The notes beneath the pieces were generated by a model. That model did not search any database and was not told the origin of the DNA. It saw only the letters and a list, made by a program, of their open reading frames with translations. From contig OZ245814.1 of assembly GCA_965228415.1 (NCBI GenBank), forward strand, positions 2,790,001 through 2,854,000: a DNA stretch of 64,000 nucleotides, given 5' to 3'. Of this stretch, positions 18,958-28,076 are shown one piece after another. The position numbers and the translations under genes were made by a program. This stretch comes from Agaribacillus sp965228415 (lineage in GTDB: Bacteria; Bacteroidota; Bacteroidia; Cytophagales; Cyclobacteriaceae). Every line of letters starts with the position of its first letter. The first letter of the stretch is position 1.

Positions 18958-20367
18958 TTATCGGCGTATTCTTTGAAACATTTCAGTGTAATGACTGGAA
19001 GGCATGAAAATTCCGGCACTCCGATCATAGAACTCCTGATTGATGGGATAAATTCCATCTTGGGTGCGGGTCCAACTGGCTTTGGCCATGGGATGATAGC
19101 TCATCATCCGCTCCCAATTTTTATAAAACTGATGGCCGTTGGTTTCCTGCAAGCCTATATCCATTTCGGGAAAGGGCCGTAGTCTGGCGGCGATGGACTT
19201 GTTCCAATCCACCAAAATGGGATTAACCGTCAGGTCGGCACAAAAGCAAGGTATATTTTTTTCGTGAGCCAATTGGGTGATCTTCATGGTCATGCTGAGC
19301 GTTTTTGCGATAGCTTTGACAGCAATAGAACCATACCCCTGCTCTATGCGTCTTGCCGCATCCTCCGCTGTGTGGGCACTTTCATCTGCAGCGACACGGA
19401 CACCGAGATCGTTCACAAAGGCATCATTGAATTCATCGAAGGGCTCTTCCAAAACGGCAATCTGATCAAGTGCCTTGATTTTATCGGCTTGATCGAGAAA
19501 TCGCTTCAGGGTATCTTTATGCTCATATCTCCCGTTGGCATCAAAATAGTATGGAATTTTACCACTTTTTGTGTAGGGTGTTTCATAGTGACCGATCGCC
19601 TTATGCAGCTGGGTGAGAAAATCAATGTCCTTTTCCAGCATTTCGCGTTGACTTCCCGAAGATCCTGTTTTCAGCTTCATGATAAAATAACCCTGGTCTG
19701 CGGCAGCTTTGATTTCTGACACAGGCGTGCCTACGCTGAACGAAGGAATGCTGGCTACTTTGGTGTGCCGGTGTGACAATCCCGGTTTGTAGGCCGCCGG
19801 CACCATCTCATCAAAATTTTTAAATTTGTTATGATCAAAATAAAGCTTCCAAAGAGCATTATCAACACATACCAGCGAATTGAGAGCAAATGTTTTCCGC
19901 ATATTCGGATTGCCCGAAACCTGCTTCCCATAGGCCCATATTTCTGGAAGTAATTCCTCCAGCAGTTCAACAGGGTTGGTAAAAGAAACACCTTTTAGCA
20001 TCTGGATGGCCCTTTCACTCATGGCATACATGACGGCATTGCCGCCATTTTCAGAATGATCAAAAAACACTTTGGAATCGGACCAAAGCACACCCTGTGT
20101 TCCCAATCCAATGGCGGTCAGGCCGGAGTCAGCCTGCAAGTAGCAAACCGTCTGCCACGTTTCCGATATGCCACTTCCCTTAAATCTATAAGGTTTGATG
20201 AGTGGCTCCCGTTCGAAGTTAGAATCTACTTTTACAATCTTGATCTCTTTCGGTTTATGGGCGGTAGAAAAACCAGCGCCGGAAAGTGAGGTCATGGTTG
20301 TTAGTCCCAGCGCAACAGAGGCACTGTCATTGACAAATTTTCGTCTCGATATTTTTCCTGATTCCAT
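18958..20367 (-). CDS. Enolase-superfamily (mandelate racemase/muconate lactonizing type) enzyme, exported
   Basis: The 469-residue protein begins with a twin-arginine-like signal (SRRKFVNDSASVALGL). Catalytic landmarks of the superfamily are present: the KxK pair in IMKLKTG, metal-binding acids in YYFDANGRYE, VLEEPFDEF and VAADESAHT, and a later lysine in VKAIAKT. Such enzymes remove an alpha proton from a carboxylate, giving dehydration, racemisation or cycloisomerisation, often of sugar acids. An exported member is unusual but recurs next to PVC-type cytochromes. It is the first gene of the group down to 14761, about 100 bp upstream of the cytochrome gene. Confidence 0.85.
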   Translation of the reverse strand: MESGKISRRKFVNDSASVALGLTTMTSLSGAGFSTAHKPKEIKIVKVDSNFEREPLIKPYRFKGSGISETWQTVCYLQADSGLTAIGLGTQGVLWSDSKVFFDHSENGGNAVMYAMSERAIQMLKGVSFTNPVELLEELLPEIWAYGKQVSGNPNMRKTFALNSLVCVDNALWKLYFDHNKFKNFDEMVPAAYKPGLSHRHTKVASIPSFSVGTPVSEIKAAADQGYFIMKLKTGSSGSQREMLEKDIDFLTQLHKAIGHYETPYTKSGKIPYYFDANGRYEHKDTLKRFLDQADKIKALDQIAVLEEPFDEFNDAFVNDLGVRVAADESAHTAEDAARRIEQGYGSIAVKAIAKTLSMTMKITQLAHEKNIPCFCADLTVNPILVDWNKSIAARLRPFPEMDIGLQETNGHQFYKNWERMMSYHPMAKASWTRTQDGIYPINQEFYDRSAGIFMPSSHYTEMFQRIRR

Positions 20368-20387
20368 ACGTAACCAAATCTACCATC

Positions 20388-20411
20388 TAAATCCTAAAAA
20401 AACCAATCATC
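20388..20411 (-). promoter_or_regulatory. Leader motif shared with the isomerase-like gene, copy B
   Basis: The coding strand reads GATGATTG, G, TTTTTTTAGGA, T-TTA and ends 20 nt before the ATG at 20367. Near identity to 15744-15767 at a similar spacing suggests a common transcription or translation signal. Confidence 0.45.
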
Positions 20412-20500
20412 AACCAAATTCATCAACAAAAGAGTGCTTTCCCTTGCAATAGATAGTCATTTAATTTTGTATCATGGTAGTATTAGCTGTATAAAGCCTT

Positions 20501-20508
20501 TACCTTTG
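20501..20508 (+). promoter_or_regulatory. Candidate -7 box
   Basis: TACCTTTG fits TAnnTTTG and lies 27 bp before the ATG at 20536. No TTTG -33 box is at the usual spacing, so only the -7 element is supported. Confidence 0.4.
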
Positions 20509-20535
20509 CGACTTACCATCGTGGCACCTAACAAT

Positions 20536-21000
20536 ATGAATAAAATTGAAGCAGTTTGGGACCAAAGTAATTCCAAAAACTATCAGAGCTTTCTAAATAT
20601 CCAGGTTGATGACTATTTTCTGAATAAAAACCTTGAAGCAATTTATCAGGATAAGATGTACCATGACCTGGTGCCAACTCTGTTATTTAACCTTGAAAAG
20701 GATATTGTCTGGGGCAGAATTTTGCCTTTCGAACATCAAGTAACCATTTGCCCCATTCTGATGAGCCCAGGGGAAGGCAATACTTCCTATACCCTGATTG
20801 TTGCTGAAATTGAAAACCTTGTGCATTCCATCAAATGGAATCGATTGGGAGTAGATAAAGCGAACGGACAGGATCCGGAATTGGCTGGTTCCACCATTGA
20901 GTGGCTGGATAAAGTCACCCCGATGGTATTTGAAATTGAGGAGTATATGACCATGATTAAGATATTTGCAAAGTATATTGCGGATAATGCTGGTAAATAG
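20536..21000 (+). CDS. Hypothetical protein, 154 aa, acidic
   Basis: I do not recognise this protein. The ATG at 20536 is preferred to 20434 because a -7 box lies at 20501-20508 and the extra N-terminus is not protein-like. The product is soluble, acidic, without signal peptide or membrane segments, with a mixed alpha/beta pattern (IVWGRILPFEHQVTICPILM in the middle, a helical C-terminus with FEIEEYMTMIKIFAKYI). It stands between divergent catabolic genes and a small lipoprotein gene; no partner is evident. Confidence 0.65.
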   Translation: MNKIEAVWDQSNSKNYQSFLNIQVDDYFLNKNLEAIYQDKMYHDLVPTLLFNLEKDIVWGRILPFEHQVTICPILMSPGEGNTSYTLIVAEIENLVHSIKWNRLGVDKANGQDPELAGSTIEWLDKVTPMVFEIEEYMTMIKIFAKYIADNAGK

Positions 21001-21284
21001 CGCTTAAAAAGCTTGGTACCAAAGAGGCACGTCTTGCCAGGTAATGGACAGCCTATTACCCCTTTTTGCAGTTGATCTCCTGCTCCTTTTCAGACACTGC
21101 CAAATACCCACCTGACCAGGATGGAATAAATTATTGTAAATCGTGGGTTTAATGAATATCTATCCAGATATTACCATAACTTATTGTCAGCATGATCCAA
21201 AAATTAAATCTTTTTACTTTTTCATTTCCAACCATACTAAATTCAAAAGTGTCCTGTATATTCATAAGAGCAATATATTTTGTA

Positions 21285-21683
21285 ATGAAAAAAGACCTAA
21301 TATTTACATCGATTTTGGTTGCACTAATTGTAACAATGGGCGGCTGTTCGAAGAAGGAAATCGAGGCAAATGATGTGCTGCAAATAAATATCAAAAGCTC
21401 CGAGGAATATCTCCTCGATCTGGGCTTGCAAAAAATGTTTGATCGTCCCGAAGGTGTAGTAGATGCCAACATTACATTTCAGGCAGGGCATTTCAGGAAG
21501 AGCGAACTGACATTTGCCGTTACCGGATTAGGGCTGAATGACAACGTCGTTTACAAGTATTTTGCCGAAGAGAATTTTACGGGGAAAGATTATGTAGAGA
21601 TCACAGTTTGCAAATCATCGGCATGTAATAGTGCAGACGCTAAGGTAGAAGTTATAAAAATTGCGTTTACCATTACCAATTAA
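21285..21683 (+). CDS. Hypothetical lipoprotein, 132 aa
   Basis: The start at 21285 gives a clean lipoprotein signal (MKKDLIFTSILVALIVTMGGC). The mature part, ~110 residues, looks beta-rich and contains a cysteine pair in VCKSSACNS near the C-terminus that could form a disulfide. No family was recognised. An ORF extension up to 21192 is possible but would place the signal internally. The next gene, 63 bp downstream, is also an envelope lipoprotein; the two may be cotranscribed. The gap 21001-21284 shows no other gene. Confidence 0.7.
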   Translation: MKKDLIFTSILVALIVTMGGCSKKEIEANDVLQINIKSSEEYLLDLGLQKMFDRPEGVVDANITFQAGHFRKSELTFAVTGLGLNDNVVYKYFAEENFTGKDYVEITVCKSSACNSADAKVEVIKIAFTITN

Positions 21684-21746
21684 TCTTGCAGCCATGCGCA
21701 AGTGTTGATTCAGGTTTAGTGGCTATAAATTAACCTTTGTATAAAG

Positions 21747-22877
21747 TTGGACCTTCAAAACATTAAAATAAGCAGAATCACTTTTGGGAAGGTCAGATAT
21801 ATAATCCATCTCCTGATCTTGGCATGCCTGCTATCATTTACAGCATGTAGAAACGATGACGCCGATGCTGTTCCCTCGACAATCCACCTGGAGGAAGCTC
21901 ATCATCTGGAGACTATGAAAACAGGCAATTTCATTGTCGATTTTCAATTTGCGAAGGATGAAATTTTATGGGTGGGGACATTCAAGGGAGGTGTATTTCA
22001 GCTATCAGGTTCCGAAGTAAGAATTTTCAACGTAGCCAATTCACCACTTCCCGACAATCGCATCAATGATCTTTTCATAGATCACCTCGACAGATTATGG
22101 ATCGCTACCGGCCAGGGCTTTGCTATGTATGATAAGGGGCATTGGGAGGTTTATACTTCCGCTAATGCGCCTCTTGCGGTAGATCAGGTTTCAGAAATTG
22201 CGGTGAACAAAAAAAATGAGGTCCTGTTAGGGAACGGAAATGTCATTGAAGGAGGGCTGCTCTTTCGCTCGGAAAGCGGCAATTGGAAAGCTTATTCAGA
22301 CTCCAATTCCAAACTGCCCTGTAATGTCATTCATGAAATCGAAATCGCTCCGGATGGTAGTTTCTGGATAAGTACAGCCCAGTTCCAGGGCAAAGGAGGA
22401 ATCGTAAAATTTGAAAATGAGGACATTACTGAAGTATTAAGTGTCGAAAATTCAGGCTTGCTCTACAATTTTGTAGATAACATTGAGATTACCGGCCAGG
22501 ATATCTGGATTGGTTACGAGGTAGCCATTTTCAACCAATCAGGTTTTCCGGATGGTGGCATTCAACAAATTGATCTTCGATCCAGCAGTCCGTCCAGCTA
22601 CTTTCCCAATGAGGAGGCGTTAGTTTCCAATAGAATCACTGCCATGAAACTGGATGTGAGCAACGCTCTATGGTTTGCCACGGGTATGGATGACCCGGCT
22701 TGCGAAAACTGTTTTGCCGGCATAGGTGTTTTGCTGGAAAATAAAAAAATCTTAGCCATTTCCGCATCAAAGGTCAACCTGCCACCCAATGCTTTTTTCA
22801 CAAAACTAAATGGAGACAGCCATGGAAATATGTATGTGGCGCATGAACGTTCCCTGTATCGACTTAAATCGGAATGA
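21747..22877 (+). CDS. Two-component regulator-type propeller (Reg_prop) lipoprotein
   Basis: The 376-residue product contains repeated Reg_prop blades, such as LFIDHLDRLWIATGQGFAMY and IEIAPDGSFWISTA, each ~45 residues with the typical W(I/V)GT or WIAT core. The N-terminus has a lipoprotein signal (IIHLLILACLLSFTAC). There is no in-frame ATG before the signal; TTG at 21747 is the best start, a point worth noting. Reg_prop domains form the periplasmic sensor of hybrid two-component systems, but here the propeller stands alone without kinase, so a binding or scaffold role is as likely. Confidence 0.8.
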   Translation: MDLQNIKISRITFGKVRYIIHLLILACLLSFTACRNDDADAVPSTIHLEEAHHLETMKTGNFIVDFQFAKDEILWVGTFKGGVFQLSGSEVRIFNVANSPLPDNRINDLFIDHLDRLWIATGQGFAMYDKGHWEVYTSANAPLAVDQVSEIAVNKKNEVLLGNGNVIEGGLLFRSESGNWKAYSDSNSKLPCNVIHEIEIAPDGSFWISTAQFQGKGGIVKFENEDITEVLSVENSGLLYNFVDNIEITGQDIWIGYEVAIFNQSGFPDGGIQQIDLRSSSPSSYFPNEEALVSNRITAMKLDVSNALWFATGMDDPACENCFAGIGVLLENKKILAISASKVNLPPNAFFTKLNGDSHGNMYVAHERSLYRLKSE

Positions 22878-23076
22878 ATGCTACAAAGTGTTTTCGAATT
22901 TTTTCAGGTGTGGACCACGATCAGCGCCTTTCAACTAAAAGAAGGCGAAAAACAAGCCAACCAGGCAACATAACAAGAACCTGAAACCAAAAAGAATAGT
23001 CTTCATTTTTATCACCTCATTATTTCCATACCGCCCGATAACTCTTGAAAAACCTGGATATATCAATGCATTCAGC

Positions 23077-23084
23077 TACTTTTG
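23077..23084 (+). promoter_or_regulatory. Candidate -7 box of the nudK-like gene
   Basis: TACTTTTG matches TAnnTTTG and gives a leader of ~27 nt to the ATG at 23118. A clear -33 TTTG at 19-21 bp is not seen. The rest of the gap 22878-23117 holds only a weak hairpin (CGCCTT...AAGGCG near 22927). Confidence 0.45.
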
Positions 23085-23117
23085 CCACCTAATTTACTTT
23101 GAAGTGAATAGAGGATT

Positions 23118-23699
23118 ATGACAAATGACAAAATAAAAATAATCAAGAGCGAACTCCTTTCCGACAATTGGTATACCCTGAAAAAGGTTACCTATGAACA
23201 CCAAAACAAGAACGGCCAGTGGGAGACGCATTCCAGGGAAGCCTATGACAGAGGAAATGGAGCAACCATCCTTCTCTATAATACAGAAAACAGAAAAATC
23301 ATCTTAACCAGGCAATTCAGGTTGCCGACCTACGTAAACGGCAACGACAATGGCCTGTTAATTGAAGCATGTGCCGGCTTACTGGACGAAGACAATGCGG
23401 AGGATTGCATACGGAAGGAAACAGAAGAAGAAACCGGCTACAAAGTTTCCAATGTCAAAAAGATCTTTGAGTCCTATATGTCACCGGGTTCTGTCACTGA
23501 AATACTGCATTTTTTTGTTGCCGAGTATCGTCAGGAGATGAAAGTAAGTGAGGGAGGAGGATTGAGCGAGGAACAGGAAAATATTGAGGTTTTGGAACTG
23601 GATTTTGATAAGGCCTACCAAATGATTTACTCCGGTGAAATAAAGGATGGCAAGACCATTATGCTACTTCAATATGCAAAAATTCATCAACTGGTTTAA
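23118..23699 (+). CDS. nudK: NudK-like Nudix hydrolase (GDP-mannose pyrophosphatase family)
   Basis: The 193-residue length, the Nudix box at ~90-112 (GLLDEDNAEDCIRKETEEETG) and flanking blocks agree with E. coli NudK: SYMSPGSVTEILHFFVAEY just after the box and EIKDGKTIMLLQY near the end. NudK splits GDP-mannose to mannose 1-phosphate and GMP. One box position (the first Glu of GX5E) is Asn, whereas NudK relatives usually carry an acidic residue there; the key REXXEE-type acids are present as KETEEE. The protein is cytosolic. It is monocistronic, with its own -7 box. Confidence 0.88.
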   Translation: MTNDKIKIIKSELLSDNWYTLKKVTYEHQNKNGQWETHSREAYDRGNGATILLYNTENRKIILTRQFRLPTYVNGNDNGLLIEACAGLLDEDNAEDCIRKETEEETGYKVSNVKKIFESYMSPGSVTEILHFFVAEYRQEMKVSEGGGLSEEQENIEVLELDFDKAYQMIYSGEIKDGKTIMLLQYAKIHQLV

Positions 23700-23867
23700 A
23701 ATGATTTGAACGGCAGCAAAAAATAGTTCAGGCGAGACAAAATACAGGTGCTGGCATCATAGTATACTCACCCCAAATAATGGCGGTTTATCCCAAAACT
23801 AACCCGGTATGGAGCCGGAATGAGCTATTATTCATACATTTGTCTATTAACCCAACTCAATCAGACA

Positions 23868-25127
23868 ATGATGTATAGACATTTTTTCCATTCAGCGGTT
23901 TTACTATTTCTGGTTTCAATGATTGCCTGCACTTCTCCACAAAAACAGGAAGGCACCCTGGAGAACGTAAAAGTATTTGTGCCAGGCCAGGAAAAGGAAA
24001 TTCGTGCAGCACTGATCGGCATCGAAGACAATACCGAAATAATTTTGAAAGAGGGTATTTACAATTTTGACAAGATCTCTATTCAAGGGCCTGTGAACAA
24101 GGTAATTTTCAGGGGTGCAGACCCTCAAAAAACCATTATAGATTTCTCCGGTCAATCTTCCGGAGGTGAGGGATTGCGTGTTGATGATGTAACGGACTTT
24201 GAAATTCGCGACATTCAGCTGCGTGAGTCCAATGGAGACCTGCTAAAAGTAAAAGATAGCAAAGATGTGCGATTTATCAATGTACACACCGTTTGGTCAG
24301 GTGAGCCTGATGTAGAAAATGGGGGTTATGGTATTTACCCGGTACTGTGTGAAAATGTTCTGATCGATAGTTGTTACGTCCGCGGAGCTTCCGACGCTGG
24401 GGTTTATGTAGGACAAACCACCAAAGCAGTCATTAAAAACAGTCATGCGGAATATTGTGTGGCAGGTATTGAAGTAGAAAACACCATTGACGCGGAGGTG
24501 TTTAATAATGAAGCAAATAACAATACAGGCGGTATTTTGGTATTTGATCATCCCGGTCTGAAAAACGACGGACAAAATATCCGGGTATACAACAACCACA
24601 TTCATGACAATAATTACCGCAACTTTGCACCGGCCGCCAATAGCGCTACCGGTGTAGGCAATGTACCGCCCGGAACAGGTGTCATGGTATTGAGGACCTC
24701 GGACGTTCAGGTATATGACAATGAAATTCACAACAATAATACCATGGCCGTTGGAGTGATCAGCTATTTGGTACTCGATCCGGGAATTTTGAAAAATAAT
24801 CCCGACTTCAATCCCATTCCCTACAATATCACTTTAAGAAATAATAAAATCACTAAATCCAATGACTTTCCACCTACAGTGGAGGGTCATGAGCTGGCCC
24901 AAACCATTGTAGCGCTGCATCAAAATTTACTGGCGGCAGGAGCATTGCAGCCGGGTCAGGGAATACCACACATTTTATATGATGGGATTGCCCTTACCGC
25001 CGGAGAAAACCCAAACAATCTTTGTATTGATGAAGGCGATGAAGTAACATTTATTGAACTGGATGCTGCCAATAACTATGCTAACATGCACTTTGACAAG
25101 TCCCGTTATGCCTGCAAAACGCTTTAA
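23868..25127 (+). CDS. Parallel beta-helix repeat lipoprotein (TIGR03805 type)
   Basis: About 419 residues from the ATG at 23868, chosen because it opens a lipoprotein signal (lipobox SMIAC). The body is a run of short beta-helix turns with repeated asparagine ladders, such as NNEANNNTGGILVFDHPG, NHIHDNNYRNFAP and NEIHNNNTMAVGVISY. The family occurs regularly in a two-gene pair with SO2930-type diheme cytochromes (TIGR03806), exactly the gene 21 bp downstream. Function of the pair is unknown; a polysaccharide-binding or lyase-like fold coupled to electron transfer is often suspected. Confidence 0.88.
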   Translation: MMYRHFFHSAVLLFLVSMIACTSPQKQEGTLENVKVFVPGQEKEIRAALIGIEDNTEIILKEGIYNFDKISIQGPVNKVIFRGADPQKTIIDFSGQSSGGEGLRVDDVTDFEIRDIQLRESNGDLLKVKDSKDVRFINVHTVWSGEPDVENGGYGIYPVLCENVLIDSCYVRGASDAGVYVGQTTKAVIKNSHAEYCVAGIEVENTIDAEVFNNEANNNTGGILVFDHPGLKNDGQNIRVYNNHIHDNNYRNFAPAANSATGVGNVPPGTGVMVLRTSDVQVYDNEIHNNNTMAVGVISYLVLDPGILKNNPDFNPIPYNITLRNNKITKSNDFPPTVEGHELAQTIVALHQNLLAAGALQPGQGIPHILYDGIALTAGENPNNLCIDEGDEVTFIELDAANNYANMHFDKSRYACKTL

Positions 25128-25148
25128 TTATAAAATGAAAGGGTGGTG

Positions 25149-26201
25149 ATGAGAGTAATTTGTCTTTTTTTTCTGGTGATTACATTGTGGGGCTGTACCG
25201 GCCAACAGGGAAAGGAACAACTTTTCACCTTTCACGAAAGACTTTCTCAATATGGTTTTTTTGAAGGACACCTGGCTGCACTAAAGCCGGCTGATGACGT
25301 GATTCCCTATGAACTTAATACGCCATTATTCACCGATTATGCCTATAAGGCTCGTTTTATCAAGGTTCCCGAAGGGCAGTTTTTGACATCAAAAAATGAT
25401 GAGCTGGTTTTCCCGGAGGGCACTATTCTCATCAAAAATTTCTTTTATTACGAGGACGAAGGGCAAGTCGGGATGGGGCGTCATATCATCGAAACCCGCC
25501 TTTTGATGAAGCAAACGAACCAGTGGAAAGTAGCCACCTATATTTGGGATGATGATCAAAAAGAAGCACATATGGAAATCCTGGGCGCCACAAAACATGT
25601 GAAATGGGTAAATCGTCAAGGGAAATCTCAGGAAACGGATTACGTGATCCCCGATAATAATGATTGTAAATCCTGCCATAAAAAAAATGGCAGGATTTCT
25701 CCTATAGGCCCGAAAATTGCCAATCTTAACAAAGTGATCTCAACCGGTAAAGGAAACATCAATCAATTGAGCTATTTTTCGTCCAGGGGTATCCTAAAGG
25801 GCCTTGAACCGACAGATCAGTTGCCTCGAATGGCTGTCTGGAATGACAGCATCACCTATACCCTGGATCAGCGGGCCAGGGCTTACCTGGATGTTAACTG
25901 CGCACATTGCCATAATGCAGCCGGTCCGGCCAATAATACCGGACTTTTTCTGGAGTACGAACAACAGGACCTATTTAAGTTAGGCATTTGCAAAGGCCCG
26001 GTCTCTGCCGCGCAGGGATCGGGAAACCTGAAATATGATATCGTTCCCGGAAACGCCGAGGCTTCTATCCTTCATTACAGGATGAATTCAAACACCCCGG
26101 GCATTGCTATGCCGGAATTGGGCCGAACACTTATTCATCGGGAAGGCGTTGCACTTATCGAAGCCTGGATTGCGGATCTGGAAGGTAAGGGGTGTAACTG
26201 A
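25149..26201 (+). CDS. SO2930-family diheme c-type cytochrome lipoprotein (TIGR03806 type)
   Basis: The product of ~350 residues starts at ATG 25149 (two GTGs just before it are alternatives) and has a lipoprotein signal ending LWGC. Two haem c motifs are present, CKSCH (~177) and CAHCH (~256), with later methionines, including AMPELGR, as possible axial ligands. It forms the recurrent pair with the beta-helix protein upstream, likely in one operon. Both are exported, so electron transfer in the periplasm or at the outer membrane is inferred. Substrate and partner dehydrogenase are unknown. Confidence 0.88.
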   Translation: MRVICLFFLVITLWGCTGQQGKEQLFTFHERLSQYGFFEGHLAALKPADDVIPYELNTPLFTDYAYKARFIKVPEGQFLTSKNDELVFPEGTILIKNFFYYEDEGQVGMGRHIIETRLLMKQTNQWKVATYIWDDDQKEAHMEILGATKHVKWVNRQGKSQETDYVIPDNNDCKSCHKKNGRISPIGPKIANLNKVISTGKGNINQLSYFSSRGILKGLEPTDQLPRMAVWNDSITYTLDQRARAYLDVNCAHCHNAAGPANNTGLFLEYEQQDLFKLGICKGPVSAAQGSGNLKYDIVPGNAEASILHYRMNSNTPGIAMPELGRTLIHREGVALIEAWIADLEGKGCN

Positions 26202-26352
26202 GCGTGTTTTCCATTTAAATTTATTATTCTTTATTATATCGGCCATGGTTTGATATTAGCGATCAGCCGCTCCCATTCCGCTGCAACAGGTAATTTATTA
26301 AAAGGAAAAACAATCTCATTTTTTCGCCCATAATTAGTTGCACCTTTAGTCA

Positions 26353-26829
26353 TCAACCGGCGCCCATACTTCCAGCCATCTGCACAATTTGGGAGAGTTC
26401 CTGCAAACTTGATATTTTCAGCTGGGTAACAATATAGGACACCCCTCTGTTGTGTACCAGTACGTAGGAATTTAAATCATCTTTAGTTTGGCGATAAAAC
26501 GTAAACTGTTCCGAAGCCGATTTGGATCTCATCATCACTTTAAATCCTCTGAGGTCTGCCCTTGAGACAAATTCTTCAAAAAAACCCTTTCTATCCATAG
26601 GACATTCAACAAATATCAGGAATCTGATTTTCTCCAGATAATTGGTGTATTCACTTCGCTGAAGTCGTTCATCCTCTGCCACAGCCTTAAACATTTCCTC
26701 GGTAACTTCATAATAGCTACAGCCATTCAACATTTCATGTATGGAAGCGACCAATTCCGGGTTGGTTTCTTGGGCCTTTACTATTGAAAAAGAGCACAAT
26801 AACAAAGTGGTAATGATAAGGTTTTTCAT
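26353..26829 (-). CDS. DUF4252-like secreted protein
   Basis: From the ATG at 26829 the protein is 158 residues with a classical Sec signal (MKNLIITTLLLCSFSIVKAQ). The remainder has the DUF4252 pattern of a short alpha/beta protein, with LEKIRFLIFVECP, the RSKSASEQFTFYRQ strand and a C-terminal SLQELSQIVQMAG helix. DUF4252 genes are typically third in Bacteroidota sigma/anti-sigma operons, and here it follows an ECF sigma gene and a membrane protein. Function unknown, probably envelope stress related (inference). Confidence 0.8.
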   Translation of the reverse strand: MKNLIITTLLLCSFSIVKAQETNPELVASIHEMLNGCSYYEVTEEMFKAVAEDERLQRSEYTNYLEKIRFLIFVECPMDRKGFFEEFVSRADLRGFKVMMRSKSASEQFTFYRQTKDDLNSYVLVHNRGVSYIVTQLKISSLQELSQIVQMAGSMGAG

Positions 26830-26833
26830 AATA

Positions 26834-27325
26834 TTATTTTTCGGTTTTAATTTCATCAACATCAATTTTTGACAGGGATTCAAATGGCCTCGAGAAGTCG
26901 ACACCCTGGTCTATTTTTTCCAGGCCTTTATCAAAATATTTGGAAAAGGAAGCCAAAGCTAACCTTGTGGTTTCAAGAGAGCGATCTATTTCCGCCTGGC
27001 TTAACTTCTTTGCAGGTTGATGATCGCGGACAGCCAGATAGCCAACCATCAGAATCACCACAGCGGCTGCCGAAATTGCCATCCTGAAAATCTTATGGCG
27101 TCTTTTTCTTTTTTTAGTATCGATAACCGCAAAAAACTGCGCTTTGGAGATTGGGGTAAAAGCTTCTCTATCATCGTCTTCAATAAGCTTAAAATAGCTT
27201 TGAATTACCTCATCATCCATGTCCTTACTTTCTTTCAGGAGGTCTTTAAACTCTAATTCCTCCTCGGAAGAAAGGGTAGATTCAAAAAACTTTTCTTTGA
27301 TGCGCTTAAATTTATCCTGGTTCAT
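26834..27325 (-). CDS. Anti-sigma-like single-pass membrane protein
   Basis: The 163-residue protein has a cytoplasmic acidic/helical part (~1-90, FKDLLKESKDMDDEVIQSY), one transmembrane helix (~93-113, MAISAAAVVILMVGYLAV) and a short periplasmic tail. It overlaps the ECF sigma gene by 14 bp, a typical sigma/anti-sigma link. No zinc motif (HxxxCxxC) is seen, so it is not a ZAS-type anti-sigma by sequence; the role is inferred from position and topology. The following DUF4252 gene starts 4 bp past its stop codon. Confidence 0.75.
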   Translation of the reverse strand: MNQDKFKRIKEKFFESTLSSEEELEFKDLLKESKDMDDEVIQSYFKLIEDDDREAFTPISKAQFFAVIDTKKRKRRHKIFRMAISAAAVVILMVGYLAVRDHQPAKKLSQAEIDRSLETTRLALASFSKYFDKGLEKIDQGVDFSRPFESLSKIDVDEIKTEK

Positions 27326-27797
27326 GTGTTACCGATTTTAGTACAAATTTTCTGGCTCTGCTCAGCACTACTCTTAGTGTAGCGATGGGTATGTCCAATA
27401 TCTTGCTGATCTCCTCATAGCTGTAACCCTGAAAGTCTTTTAGCTCCAGTACCATACGCTGTTGCACCGGCAATTGATGGCTTCTGCTTTTAATGCATGC
27501 TATTAAATCCTGTTGCTCATAACTACTGCTGATAGCCAGTGTTTGATGTGAAGCCGCCAGGGTTAATACTTCACCCCGCTTTCTCAAAAGGTCTATACAA
27601 TGATTTTTTGTCGTCTTAAGGGCAAATGAATTGATATTTTTTTCTCTCATCAGCTTGTGTTTACTGTCCCATAACTTAACCACTATATCATGCAAAGCAT
27701 CCTGTGCATCTTCTTTATTCTTTAAAATTGATAAGGCGAATCTGAATATGCGTTCTTGCAACGGATTGATATGATCCCAGAAAGCTTCTTTGTCCAT
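27312..27797 (-). CDS. ECF-type RNA polymerase sigma factor
   Basis: About 161 residues from ATG 27797 (a TTG at 27806 is possible). Region 2 shows FALSILKNKEDAQDALHDIVVKLW and region 4 shows LPVQQRMVLELKDFQGYSYEEISKILDIPIATLRVVLSRAR. It directs RNA polymerase to its own envelope regulon, and the downstream overlapping membrane protein is the likely antagonist. It is one of three ECF sigma genes within 12 kb, all on the reverse strand. The gap up to 28076 contains no gene. Confidence 0.93.
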   Translation of the reverse strand: MDKEAFWDHINPLQERIFRFALSILKNKEDAQDALHDIVVKLWDSKHKLMREKNINSFALKTTKNHCIDLLRKRGEVLTLAASHQTLAISSSYEQQDLIACIKSRSHQLPVQQRMVLELKDFQGYSYEEISKILDIPIATLRVVLSRARKFVLKSVTHEPG

Positions 27798-28076
27798 TTT
27801 CAGCAATTATTCTTTCAGTTTATTCAAATTCATCTAATTGCAATACGTGAAAAAGGTAAAAACATAACATCTTTGGTGAAAAAAAATCTGCACAGGATGC
27901 AATCCCACAGGGCACTTCTGACAATAAAACACTGTTTATCAGATGTTTAAAACCACTTCATATTTTATCCTTTGCCTGTTAATTTTCCTGCAACCGGCGA
28001 TAATTAAAGGACTTTGTTTCCAATTTTGGTGGGAAAAGATGGTATTTCATATAGTTGGATGTGCCATTCGCCTTAT

